Made by a program: the position numbers and the translations under genes | In this document: in pieces, positions 24,501 to 35,700 of the stretch | Layout: each line of letters begins with the position of its first letter | Numbering within the stretch: position 1 is the stretch's first letter | From: Reclinomonas americana ATCC 50394 | Taxonomy: Eukaryota; Jakobida; Jakobea; Jakobida | Direction of reading: 5' to 3' | DNA length: 60,060 bases | Assembly (NCBI GenBank): GCA_048213135.1 | Contig: PS015198.1 | Location: 68,932-128,991 of the forward strand | Notes under the pieces: generated by a model | Databases searched by the model: none | Told to the model about the DNA's origin: nothing | The model's input: only the letters and a program-made list of their open reading frames with translations

Positions 24501-26244
24501 ACAGCGAGAATGAGGATGACGACTCTAGAGAGAATGGCATGTGCAAGGTACATTCGTCGCTGCGTTCTGTGGCATGCAAAAGGTGTGTACCTAAACAATT
24601 CATGGTGTGCGTTCTACAGCGCCGCAACGGTGGCCCTGCGAAGCTGAGCATTAACGAGCAACCGATGCTGGCGAAACTGCTTGTTGCGTGTTGGTGTGAT
24701 ATTAGCAAGTCACCGAAAATGTTGTCATGAAATCCTCACTTGCGTCTGCCCATCACACATGCGAACAGGCATGCAACAAGAAGAGGATACTGGTGAAGGC
24801 ATTCGGCCTCATGGCACCCTGGGTGATGGGATCCACAGTCCTCCACCACCAGCGTGTTCTCTTCCAGCTTGCTTGTGACGAATGCGGATTGCCGTCGACG
24901 GGACCGGGTTGCCCATCAAACGTAGTCATGCCTGCATTCGGCAAGTGTCTTGCCTGTAGTGTCGGCAAGGCACGCTACACTATGTCGAAGTCAGTGGACG
25001 GCGTGCTCGAGAGCGTGAGCAACTTCATCGATGTACGTGTCCCTGTGTTGGCTTCGTTCATTCGACAGTGACTTGCCTGCTTGCTGACCTGCTTTCCATT
25101 GTGTGCATGTGGATTCATTAGAAGAGCGGACTTCGAGGAGCCGAGCTGGCGAACGCTGTCGAGAGACCAATAANNNNNNNNNNNNNNNNNNNNCAACAGG
25201 AGCCACAAGGTGCGCCCCTCACTGCTATCTATGAGATGTGAATTATGTGTGCAGTTTAAACGGCATGGTTCTCAACCACAGCGCCACAAGAGTAGCCCTG
25301 CGAAGTTGGGCATCAACGAACAACTGATGCTGGCAAGAATGCTTGTTGCGTGTTGTCGTTACCTCTCCGCTCGGCTCCTCACTCCCACTCACCCACCGCA
25401 CATGCGAACAGGCATGCAACAAGAGGAAGCTGCTGGTGAAGGCATTCGGCCTCATGGCACCAGTGGTGCTGGAATCCACAGTTCGCCATTATCAGCGCGT
25501 TCTCTTCCAGCTTGCCTGTGACGAATGCGGAATGCCCTCAAACGGACCAGGCAGCCCTTCATTCGCAGTCATGTCTGCATTCGGCAAGAGTCTTGCCAAT
25601 AGTGCCAACACGGCACGCAGCAGGACGCCCAAATCAGTGGAGGGCGTGTTGGAGAGCGTGAGCAACTTCATCGAGGTAAGTGTCGGTGTTTTGTGCTGTT
25701 TTACCATCAAGTGATACGTGCCTGGTGACTCACTTGAGTTCAATATATGCGGGATAATCAGAGGAGTGGTCTTCGAGGAGCTGCGCTAGTGGATGCTGTC
25801 GAAAGACCACTGATTGTGATTGTCGATCATGGCTTCTCGGAGGCATGTATCCTGGATGTGTGGTTCTGTGAATCAATGTTAGCTTTCTCACTTTGCGTAC
25901 TCTGGCAGGAGTCAGCAAAGTTGCGGAGGGGAGGCACTCCTAATATTCTGTTGCCATTCGTCACGCAGGCTATGCGTCTGCTCCATAACTGTCTTGGCCT
26001 GCTCGCTACTCTGCTTCGAGACGGTTGTCTTTCGAAGGCGGAGATTGCGCGTGCTGGTGAGTGCTCCAAATGCGACGATTTTGATGCACCTGCTGTTGCA
26101 TATCGTGCCACCCTCATCACTGACGAGCATGATGTAGTGCATGGTGACGAGAAGCCGCTGAAGATGGAGGTGGTAAAGAGAGAGGAGGAGGAGGAGGAGG
26201 AGGTGGAGGTGGAGGAGGGGGACGACGAGGACGAGGATATGTAG
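18575..26244 (+). CDS. Five-module putative nuclear protein, copy B (interrupted in this assembly)
   Basis: Paralogue of copy A in the same orientation. Exon 1 starts at 18575 (MASRRHPPPP) and runs into the gap at 18880. The + strand gene resumes after the gap ending 20577, with the EPAGLVKDKKEKK exon (20648-20740) and then the basic RARRQRVD, PPKKKKKK and module exons, to TAG at 26242-26244. Between the two gaps lies an inverted module-1 fragment (19146-20452, minus strand). As assembled, the gene therefore cannot be read through without a rearrangement or an assembly correction. Module 4 has lost its penultimate exon in the 20-base gap at 25174. Motifs match copy A. Some HHQ positions are HYQ (modules 2 and 5), and the DERGHSE motif of module 5 reads VDHGFSE. 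Function unknown. Confidence 0.7.
19146..20452 (-). repeat. Inverted module-1 fragment of the modular gene family
   Basis: Read on the minus strand, this piece holds, in order, the basic exon (QRARRRRADSS), the PPKKKK exon, the RGKGQ exon (about 20036-20112), the 264 nt-type exon (about 19692-19957; CDDCG and HHQ present), the 81 nt-type exon (about 19541-19622), the AVMWC exon with one codon deleted (MALLRDN for MAALLRDN), and an acidic tail ([12 protein letters not shown]). N gaps flank it on both sides. Its sequence differs from module 1 of both A and B, so it is a third allele or paralogue and not a duplicate of either. Confidence 0.75.
21264..22245 (+). repeat. Module B1 of copy B
   Basis: Same exon plan as A1: 21264-21338, 264 nt-type exon from 21433, 81 nt-type from 21762, AVTWC exon from 21920, and acidic exon ending 22245 (VKKEEEND). 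The first intron begins GTTGCG. Confidence 0.78.
22431..23480 (+). repeat. Module B2 of copy B
   Basis: Exons 22431-22505, 264 nt-type from 22610 (RCNKKK, LHYQ, CTECG), 81 nt-type from 22951, AVEWC exon from 23119, and acidic exon ending 23480 (DDDMDEADRRK). A small acidic linker exon precedes it at 22321-22350. Confidence 0.76.
23543..24547 (+). repeat. Module B3 of copy B
   Basis: Short basic exon 23543-23605 followed by GTTGCG; 264 nt-type exon from 23699 (CCNRKK, RHHQ, CKECG); 81 nt-type from 24031; AVEWC exon from 24203; acidic exon 24428-24547. Confidence 0.76.
24620..25209 (+). repeat. Module B4 of copy B, broken by a gap
   Basis: Exon 24620-24682, 264 nt-type exon from 24769 (ACNKKR, LHHQ, CDECG) and the start of the 81 nt-type exon at about 25123. 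The 20-base gap at 25174-25193 then jumps to the end of the acidic exon (NRSHK). The AVEWC-type exon is missing, so by comparison with A4 several hundred bases are absent. Confidence 0.7.
25282..26244 (+). repeat. Module B5 (terminal) of copy B
   Basis: Exon 25282-25344 followed by GTTGCG; 264 nt-type exon from 25412 (ACNKRK, RHYQ, CDECG); 81 nt-type exon 25762-25842 followed by GCATGT as in A5; then ESAKL exon from 25909 and an acidic terminal exon ending EDEDM with TAG at 26242-26244. Confidence 0.76.
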
Positions 26245-27376
26245 AACAAGCAATTCAAGGTGGCGGTAGAGGAGGAATGGATGTGGAGAGGAAGACACTG
26301 CCGTGGATGGAAGACGGTAGATTTGCACCGGTGCGTGGTGAGGGAGTGAGAGTCAGACAGAAGGGGGAAAGAGAGAGGGGAGAGATTTCGCTGGGCTAGC
26401 AGCACATGCAAGTTGTATGCGAGATCAATAGAGCTTGTCGAAAGAGAAGAAGAAAGCAGATTCGCAGAGCACCAAGAGGATTTTTCTGAGCAGTTGCCTG
26501 GTGTTGTGAGGGCTGGACTTTGCATGTGAGTTTTCTCTTCAACCAGCTGACCACTGTTGTTGTCGTAGGAGGAAGAGCAAGGCGAGGGGAGGAAGATTGG
26601 AACCGGGGACCGTCATGAAACTTGCGAGGCGAATGAATGCTGCTGTGCGAGTAGCCGCCAGGAAGCATGCATCTGTTGTCGTGAAGTTGCCTGAGAACAG
26701 ACGTCATATTGACAAGGTCCAGCCATATTCGATGCGGCAGAGCAGCACACCGCTGGTGCATGACTACCGGCGTGCGGAGGGCGTGGTCCATCGCTAGATT
26801 GTGCAGATGACTCGTGTGCATGTGGATCGACTGTGGATGAGCAGAAGCAAGTGATGCGTTTTGCTGAGTCTCTGGATACTCCTGCACCTTCATTCGGCAC
26901 CACCTCAGCAGGTGCGGTTGGAATGCAGTCTCAATGACTATCAGGGTTGTTGGTTTTCAACGAGTTCGTAACTTCTCGTTGTGTTTTTTGTCTGCGTCTG
27001 TTCCTCGGTATCCAGCGCCCTGATGCAGCTGCTCATGTGCTCTGTTGTACTCTGTGCGGAGTTGCTGTCCATCATCATCTCAGCACTCAGCTTCGCCTGA
27101 TCCATGTTCTCTCAAGGATCCGGAGAGAGAGAACTAACCAAGGAGTTATGCATGTGCTGGTCAAGGAGACCGATTGCGGTTGACGATGCACCCAAGGTTG
27201 CCCAGTTCTCTGACACTCCCTCTCTCCTTCTTCCTCCTCCTCACCTTCCACATCACGACTTGTCATACCTTCTCATCTTGCTTCGGATCAACGAATCTTC
27301 ACTCTGTCTCTCTCTTCGTGTCTTGCATCACGCAGTGCGCGTGTGTGTGCAGAAACAACAACCAAGACACACACAA
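26245..27376. other. Duplicated spacer between copies B and C
   Basis: Homologous to the spacer after copy A, followed by the shared 5' flank of the family from about 27180. No independent gene seen. Confidence 0.6.
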
Positions 27377-27613
27377 ATGGCCTCTCGCCGTCCTCCTCCT
27401 CCTCCTCCACGCCCTCACTCAACAACAACAACAACTCAATCGCTGCCGATGTCTGCCTCTTCTCCGTGCGACGACGAGAAAGCAGACATGATGCTCGTCG
27501 ACAGCAAGCATCATGTAACGACGCCAGTGATGACGGTGATGCATTCCTCCTCTCCTTCCATCAACATCAACGAAGATGATGAAGAGAAGAAGAAGATGAA
27601 GAGCGCATTGGGG
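27377..27613 (+). CDS. Modular gene copy C, first exon only
   Basis: MASRRPPPPPPRPHS start, with the same Thr-rich, MMLVDSK and MHSSSPSININ segments as exon 1 of copies A and B. It is cut by the 20-base gap at 27614, beyond which the sequence belongs to an unrelated minus-strand kinase gene. Either the copy is truncated or a large collapsed stretch is hidden in this nominal gap. Confidence 0.7.
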
Positions 27614-27695
27614 NNNNNNNNNNNNNNNNNNNNCTACTCTCTCTCTCTCTCTCTCTCCTCCCTCCCCTCCCCCCCCCCCCCCCCCGCGAACTCAC

Positions 27696-29696
27696 CAAAT
27701 CCTTTGGTCTGAACAGACCCGCAAAATACGGATGCTGCAGCGCCTCGGCCATCGATATGCGATCACCAGCCTGCCGCGCCAGCATCCGCCGCATGAGATC
27801 CAACGCTGCGCACAACAAGCACGATGAGTGCGCAGTCACAGCAGCAATCCAACGGGAACCACCAAACCGTGCGCATTCGGCTGCGTAATGCAGTCGTCAA
27901 AATAGGACTCCAGCGACCGCCGCATCGCTCCCAAGCTCGTAATGTATACGCGCCACTGCAATGAGCGTGTGTGTGTGTGTGAGAGAGAAAGAGAGAGAGA
28001 TCTGCTCGTGCAGACTGGCGGAGTTATGTGGCCGAACGAAAAAGGGGAAGGGAAAAGAGAAAAGGAAAAGAGAAGGAAAAGAAAGGTGAAAGAAACTGCA
28101 TATGATTGATTGATAGAGAGTGAAGCAAGGAAAACAGGCAGTTTCAACAGAGAAGAGTGCCAACGTACCTCGTCAGACATGGATACCGGGAGTTCCTCAG
28201 GATCGGGCGGTCCTGTGAATTCCAGCACGCGATGCACCTACACACACTACGGTGACTCCTTTTTGCCACTCACTCTGAAAACACCTTCCCTATCAACCAC
28301 AAACCTGGTCCAAGGTGCTGCATCCCGGAAACGCTGGTCTCCGTCGGTACAGTTCCTGCACACATGAATCAGAAGAGTCAAAAGTGCTGCTCGTCTACTC
28401 ACACTGCGCGGTCCCCACAAACCATCATGATGCAGCCGACACTCTGCCACCCTCAACTGTGTGAGTGCAAGGGAAAGACGAGAAAGTTCCAGGAATCGTG
28501 CACGCAACCCAAACATCGGCCTTTGTTGTGTACGAGGAGCCACCGAGCAACAAGCACGGTGGTCGATACCAACGAGTGATGGCGTACTGCAGCGGAAGTG
28601 TGAATTCTAACGCCAAGCTGGATCAGGATGAGGGGAGACCGCAACTTGTGTCATGGGAAAACCGGCCGTGGCTGTGCGTGCAGCTCCTCGCGACAGACCA
28701 AAATCGCACAGCTTGACACGAATGCATCCTGCACGTGGACGGCGGTGAGCAACGAGCCGCGAGAGATCGGAGACGAGCCTCGCCTCGCTCACCGTCTCCG
28801 CGGTTGACGTCCACCAACACATTGCTGGGTTTCTGTCGACGGAAAAAAAGTCAGAAGACGGCCACCACTTCATGGCACCTTGCTGCAACTCACCAAGTCG
28901 CGGTGCAAAATGGACGCCGAGTGGATCTGGAACACGGAGCGGCACAACTGGAACATGATGCGACGGATTTCACCCTCCGACAGCGTCACCTCGTGCACCA
29001 GTTTGCAGAGATCCGAGTCCATGAGTTCCGTGACAATGAAGCTGTGTGGGATAGAAAGGAAAGGGTGAGAAGGGGAGAGGTAGGGGGAAGGAGGGGGAGG
29101 GAGGGGGGAAGAGGGGAAGAGGGGGGGGGAAGGAGGGGGAAGGAGGGGAAAGAGCGGGAAAGACGGGGAAAGAGGGGGAAAGACGGGGAAAGAGAAGGGG
29201 AAGAGAAGGGGAAGACAAGGGGGAAGACACGGGGCAGGAGAGCGACTGACGTGAGTCGGCCAGAGAACGAGAAACGACAGAAGCATCCGAAGCTGATGAC
29301 AGAGGCAGCTCTCGAGGAGGAAGACAAGCCGATGAGCAACGCAACAAGTCAGAGAACTCCAACAGCGACCCTTGCGGATACGCGTCGATCAACTCGGGCA
29401 CAATCTACAGACGCGCAAGAAGAGTGAGCGAGGAGACAAGGTGCCCCGCGCGCTTTCCGAAGCGTACCTGACTCGCATGCTGCGCCAAATGCTGATGCAC
29501 CAGCAACTCGCGAAGAAACTTGTGCGAGTGATCCGAGCACAGCCACCACCGCGACGATCGCTTCCGATCCGCCGCCGCCATCACATTCATCGACGACTCC
29601 TCCTCATCCTCCACCGCATCCTCCACAGCTTCCGGTCGCGTCATCGGATGGCTCTTGACAGCCACCCATCGATTCTGTTGCCGATCGCGTGCTCGA
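27696..29696 (-). CDS. MAP kinase-family protein kinase with TQY activation motif (both ends missing)
   Basis: Minus-strand exons join in frame: 29468-29696 (WVAVK lysine; alphaC FLREL), 29346-29404, 28894-29041 (ELMDSDL; ends HRDL), 28793-28832 (KPSN), 28646-28728 (LCDFGLSR), 28509-28586 (YAITRWYRPP, KADVW), 28405-28443 (SVGCIMM), 28305-28355 (ELYRRRPAFPGCSTLDQ), 28169-28237 (HRVLEFTGPP), 27868-27955 and 27696-27805 (LDLMRRML, HPYF). This is diagnostic of the MAPK branch of CMGC kinases. The phosphorylation-lip motif is T-Q-Y, split by an intron, where MAPKs usually have TEY, TPY, TGY or TDY. The APE motif reads PPC, losing the Glu. About 30 extra residues lie between the VAVK lysine and alphaC. 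I could not find the glycine-loop exon upstream, and the C-terminus runs into the gap at 27633. Confidence 0.85.
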
Positions 29697-31629
29697 CTGC
29701 ATGAGGAAGAGGCAGCGTGAGGAGGCAGGGGAGGGGAAAGTGGGGGGGAAGAGAGGGGGGAAAGAGGGGGGAAGAGGGGGAGAAAGAAGGGAAGGAGGAG
29801 GGATGATGGTGGAAGAGAAGAGGGAGAGAAAGGGCGAAGAGAAGAGAGGGGCGAAGTGAAGGGGGAAGAAGGGGAAGCGAAGGGGGAAGAGGGGGGAAGA
29901 GAGGAGGAAGAGGAAAGTTATGAATGCTGCGCTGTATCTCACTGTACAGAGACTCGATACGGACACACATGAGCCCGGTTTCCCGCTCAAGATGCACAAG
30001 TTGCTCGAGTCTCTCTCTTGAACACTCTCCCCCATTCCCTCTCTCCTCTTGCCTCACAGTGCGCATCAAGTGCGCGCAAAAAAAGCGCATGTGTTCGATG
30101 TCACAACATGTGAGTGACTGTGAGTGACAAGGGAGAGCCTGAATAAAAAACCGCATCTCCACATCTTCTCTGTCTCACTTGCACACACACTTGACCCGCA
30201 CAGTCATGACACACTCACACAACTCTCTCACTCACACACACTCTCGCTCTCTCCTTCTCTGTGTGTCTCTGTCTGTCTCTCTCTTTTTGTTGTCTATGTC
30301 TGTCTCTCTCTCTCTCTCTCTCACCTCACAACACCAAAGGAACCCGAGCCAAGAATGGTCCCATCGATCTCATAACGAGGAGATGCGCATCTGGAGGTCG
30401 CCGACGATGACGAAGACGATGACGACTGACTGAATGACATTCTGTCTCTCACACACTCTCACACACTCTCACACACACACTCTCTCACTGAGAGACAGAC
30501 ACACACACACACACTGTGTGCCAGTCACGTGTGGAGTCACGGTGTCTTGGCGCACGCACACTGGTGACAGAGAGAGAAGGGACGTGAGAGGGACAGCAAG
30601 TACGACGTCGCGTAAAGGCTTTTGTTTTCTCGACCCCCTTGCGTGTCCTGCCAAGGGTAAACAATGTATCATGAGCGCACAGGCTAACACAACAGGAAAC
30701 CTCGTTCCCTTTGATGCAATGTGATGTGCGAAGTGATCCGCGGCCAGACGTCGTCGAAGCTTTAGAAGATGGGCATTGAGAGCGGCCAGCTGCGCCGAGT
30801 GGTGGACAGATGCTGCGTGGAGATCTTGCAATATTCGCTTTCCGCTGTGCTGGTGGCAACCTGGGTCAAAACCAGAACCAAGCGAACAATCTCCCACCTC
30901 AGGGCAATTAGAACCATCGCGTCGCTACTGCAAAACCCAGTTTCAACGAGTTCAGCGTCTACGTAGGCCGCCGACACTATTTGCGCCACGAAATCCTCTA
31001 GAGGCCAACACGCGTTTGATTGGCTTTGCCTCTCCTGAAAGGGAAGATGACTGTTGGAGAAGAGCAACTATGTTTTTTGTAAATTGTTGGTGCGCCAAGG
31101 CCATTGTCGGCAAGGACATTTGTCGCAATGTGGCGAATGATCATCAAGTGTTTTGTGTGGTTTCTGAAGTGCGAAGCCTCGAATAGCAGCAGCTCATCCA
31201 AACAGCAGCACAGCCGCTTGGAGATTACCATCTTGAGTGAGCACCAGAAACCATGACATCCCGAAACAGTTCGAACCGTAAATGCCGACGTTTCCAGTGA
31301 CTCGCACTCTTCGGAGGGCACTCTGCTGTGGCACGACATGCGCCGGTCACAGCGATTTTCGAGCTGTCAAGAGGGCGCACATTGCTGGCAAGGCAAGCAG
31401 GCACAGTTGGCTAGACACCACTCGCGGATTGATGCACTCTGTCGAGGCCCGAAACGAAACAACTGCTCGCCACGATTCTCCCTCCCCTTCGCTCACTCTC
31501 CCTCATGTTCCCCCTCTCACTGCAACGCACTCCTCGTCTCTCGCTGGACAGGAGATACTCTTCCTATCTCTCTCTTACACATGCACTCACGTTTGAGGGG
31601 CGACGTCGCAAGCATGTACAAGTGTTGTA
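29697..31629. other. Region with no firmly supported gene
   Basis: Contains GGGGAAGA-type purine repeats (29720-29920), (CA)/(CT) microsatellites (30180-30520) and unassigned sequence. The missing 5' exons of the minus-strand MAP kinase should lie here, but I could not identify a glycine-rich loop. Confidence 0.5.
30769..30966 (+). CDS. Possible small ORF or first exon, unrecognised
   Basis: A 65-codon frame begins MGIESGQLRRVVDRCCVEIL and continues as amphipathic helical sequence before becoming Ser/Thr-rich. It looks more protein-like than surrounding frames, but I recognise no family and see no clear partner exon. It may be chance. Confidence 0.2.
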   Translation: MGIESGQLRRVVDRCCVEILQYSLSAVLVATWVKTRTKRTISHLRAIRTIASLLQNPVSTSSAST

Positions 31630-32126
31630 TTACATCGAGGTGCGTTGCAGCACCACGTAGGTGGTGGCAAACCCAATGCCCTTGACCTCCACGCTCGCCA
31701 TTTCGACCTCGAAGAGACCACGCGTCTTTCGAAAGGTCGACTGCGACGAAGAACGCAACTGTGAGCGGACGAAGATTCATGACCATTGTCGTGCTGCGTA
31801 CCTCGCTCATCTGTACACCCCCGTAGGCGGCCGAGCTTTCCATCCGCGACGCCATGTTGACCGAATCTGTTGAAGCAGCACAGACGATGGTGAACAACAG
31901 GTTTATTGACAGATAGGACAGCGCTCAAACGAGAGGTGAAATGATCACAAAATACGTGATCCCCAGCAAGTTTCTTGCAACTATGCAACACCAACAAAGG
32001 CGGAGTACGAACCATATCGGCCACGAATAATTATCGCTCTGCATCTGCTCAATGCGTCAACTCGTGCTCTCGTAGAAACTCGCCTCTCTCATTTCCTCAC
32101 TCTCTCCCATTTTCCTCTCTCTCTCC

Positions 32127-32210
<84 letters not shown>

Positions 32211-32702
32211 CTACTACTACTACTACTCTCGTACTACGTACTACGTACGTACCGTAACGTCGTACGTACGNNNNNNNNNNNNNNNNNNNNNNNNNNNNNN
32301 NNNNNNNNNNNNNNNNNNNNNNNNNNNNNNNNNNNNNNNNNNNNNNNNNNNNNNNNNNNNNNNNNNNNNNNNNNNNNNNNNNNNNNNNNNNNNNNNNNNN
32401 NNNNNNNNNNNNNNNNNNNNNNNNNNNNNNNNNNNNNNNNNNNNNNNNNNNNNNNNNNNNNNNNNNNNNNNNNNNNNNNNNNNNNNNNNNNNNNNNNNNN
32501 NNNNNNNNNNNNNNNNNNNNNNNNNNNNNNNNNNNNNNNNNNNNNNNNNNNNNNNNNNNNNNNNNNNNNNNNNNNNNNNNNNNNNNNNNNNNNNNNNNNN
32601 NNNNNNNCCGTACCGTACCGTACCGTACCGTACCGTACGTACCGTACCGTACCGTACCGTACCGTACGTACGTCTCTCGCCGCTCGCACTACACTACTAC
32701 TA

Positions 32703-32778
<76 letters not shown>

Positions 32779-35700
32779 CAGTACGCAACTCGTGCAGCAG
32801 TGGTGCGAATGACGCCCCTTGCTTCCAATGCAAACTCCGTCACCGCAGCCGCATGATCGTGGCGCGGCAGGTACATGCCGGCCACCGCAAGGTACGCCGC
32901 TCCTGTCGCCGAAATCGGGTGAGCACGAGGAAAAGGTGACAGCGATTTCACCAGTGCCTCCACTCACCAATCGTCTTCACCCGCTCGATACCGAGTTTCG
33001 AGACGAGGCGGTCGAGTGCACAGACGACCTCGTGCACCACCTCAATGCGCTCCGTCAGAGACACCTGTTCATCTGCACGGGGAGGCACCACAAGGTCAGT
33101 CAGGGAGAGAGAAGAGACAGAGAGAGAAGCTGTCTTGGTGTGTTGTCTCTTGTACTCATGTCGTCACCTCCTCTCTTGATATCCTGCTTCTCACTTCTTC
33201 GCCTTTTCAGCAGACTGTCTCTGCGTCTCTCGCGTTTCTTTCACTCTCGTTGCCCCCTCTCCATGTGCCCATCAGAATCCTTTGACAATCCTTTGCCACT
33301 TCATCAGACTGCTCTGCGTCTTTTGCGTTTCTCTCACTCTCTAATTCTATCTCTCCCATTGCCTCCCTTTTTCACTCTGGTTCTCTCGCTGTTGTCTGTC
33401 TGTCTCTCCTTACTCTCTCTCTCTCTCTCTCATTCTCCCTCTCTTTCGGTCTCTTTCTCTCATTGTCACTCTCTCTCACTCTACATAGCTTCTCTCTCAC
33501 TGCCCCTTATTTGTTTATCAAGAGCCCCATCTTGGCCTTGGCAACGAGACCCTCTTCCTCTCCATCTCTCTCCGTCAGTTTCAGCAGGTATCACATAGAG
33601 AGAAAGAGGAAACCCGAGAATCAGCTGAGGACCGCATCCAGCCCCTCTCCTTCCCCCTAGTCCCCCCCTCTCCCTCCCTTCCCTTTCCGCACCTCTCCTC
33701 GTCACCGACGCGATCTTGACAAACACACACGTCACATCGGCGTGGTGCTCAAACAGTGTCGGCCTGGCATCGCCTCCAACGCTACCGACGTCGGACTGAT
33801 GGAAAGTACACGAAAATCAGTACCGCACTCTGGTGCGAAGAAGACAAGGGCGAAGAAAGCATAGACCAAACCATATCAAGCATCTCCAGTGCACGCGCAG
33901 TCGAGGTTGCGCGCATTTTGTCGAGTGCGGCGGGAGGGAAAATGGTGCTCAGCAACTGCGCAAGATACAAACAATGAGGATCGGAAGACGGAATCCAAAC
34001 ATCAAGACAGAGCACCCCCGACGAGAAACAGTAGAAGAGAGTCGAACTGTCTAACGCACACCACTGCTCCTGTGCTAGATTTCAGATAGGAATGCAAAAC
34101 GATAGGAAAGGAAAACCAATGAAGGCTGTCAATGTGCACAACAGTACGATAAGAAACAAAGGTCGTGCTGACGTTTCTGAAGAAGACCTTGTGCCACACT
34201 CCAAACACACATGCAGAAAGAAGCAAAAATGAGTCAGTGTCATTATCTAGCGACCATCAACCCTTCCAACTACGCGCGTGAATAAGGCCCTCACAGAAAC
34301 TCAGCAGTGCCTCTCAATCTCCTTCCCTTGCCCTTCACTACGTCGCTGGGCGTGGCGCATTATCTCGTGGCCGCCTTCCGGTGCATGGTGTTCCTGTTGC
34401 AGCCGCAGGGAGCGTACTACCCAACGCTACTCTCTCTACCTTTCCTTCCATTCCATCCACTTCTCCCTCTCCCTTCCCCCTTCTCCTTACCTGACACAAT
34501 CTGGCATTCTTCGCCTGCTGCTGCTGCATCGACACTCGCTGCACATTGGGCATCGACAGTCGCACCATCACTCGTCTGATCGAGTCGCCGGCAGTCTGGC
34601 AGGCCCACAGCACGAGACGCTCCCTACGAACCACAAAACAGCATGTCAGCCCGCCCACTTTCTCCCTGAAGGCGAGGCCAAGAATAAATGTACGCAACAC
34701 GTTGCCGGTCTTGCACCGCACGTTGACCTCGATACCCTCCGAGCGCATGCCGGCATTCAACACCTCCTGCATCACCATGCCCTCCAGCAGCAACAGAATG
34801 TTCTCGTGATGCGACTGCGAGGTCAGGTCCTCGGTGCAGTAGCCAGTCATGCGTGTCACTGTCGTGTTGCACCACTGAATCTCGCCATTCTCGTCGGTCC
34901 ACAGAATCTGCACACGAGCATGTGAGACATATGTAGACAGATGTCACGAAGACTCAAAACTCGTTGCACGCAACTGCATCCGACGAGCTACACAGCATGT
35001 TGCTCATCTCGTCAACCTTCTCCTCGTAGACGGCGCGCACCTTGACTTCGTCGACAATGGAGCGCATGATTGCACACAAATAGCGCTGACCACGCATGGT
35101 GACGACCATCACTTCCAGGCGCGTAGGAAGGAGGTTGCCATTCTTCTGCAAGGCCTGCACTTCCAAGCTTGTTGTTCTGCATGGGAGTGGTGAGCTCCTG
35201 CAGACTGTAATTATAACTATCGCGTGGTACGCACTTAGAACACGCGGGCTTGACATTGTCGGTTGAAGAGTCCAATTGAAAGAGAAACCGCGCGACATAC
35301 CTGCAGCACATCACCAGTGAGCACACCTTCCCACTGCCCTATTTCGCTCTGCTATCATTTTTCCTTGCCTCGCTCAAAGACAGCAGTGTGGGAGAAAGCC
35401 CGGAAAGAAAACGACAGCAGAGAGCGAAGGAAGGAAGGCACTTCATGCGCTTTCCCTTCTCTCCCTCTCCCCTCCCCCTCTCTTCCTCCTCTTCTCCCCT
35501 CTCTTCGCCTCCTTTCGCAACGCAACGAATCATGTCTCTCGGCATGCGGCGACGGCATCAGCACGCGAATGTGCCTCCCGAGCAGTTCGTCGGCACTGCC
35601 ATAGCCAAACATGCGCACCGCCGTGGCATTCACTTGCTCCATCACTCCATCCTCTCGCGCCACCACCACCGCCTCGGGTGACGTGCGGGTGGCCAACGCC

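Noticed and set aside
32607-32680. CCGTA repeat as a telomere
   Set aside because: It lies inside a gene with matching exons on both sides and is flanked by (CT)n, so an intronic satellite is simpler.
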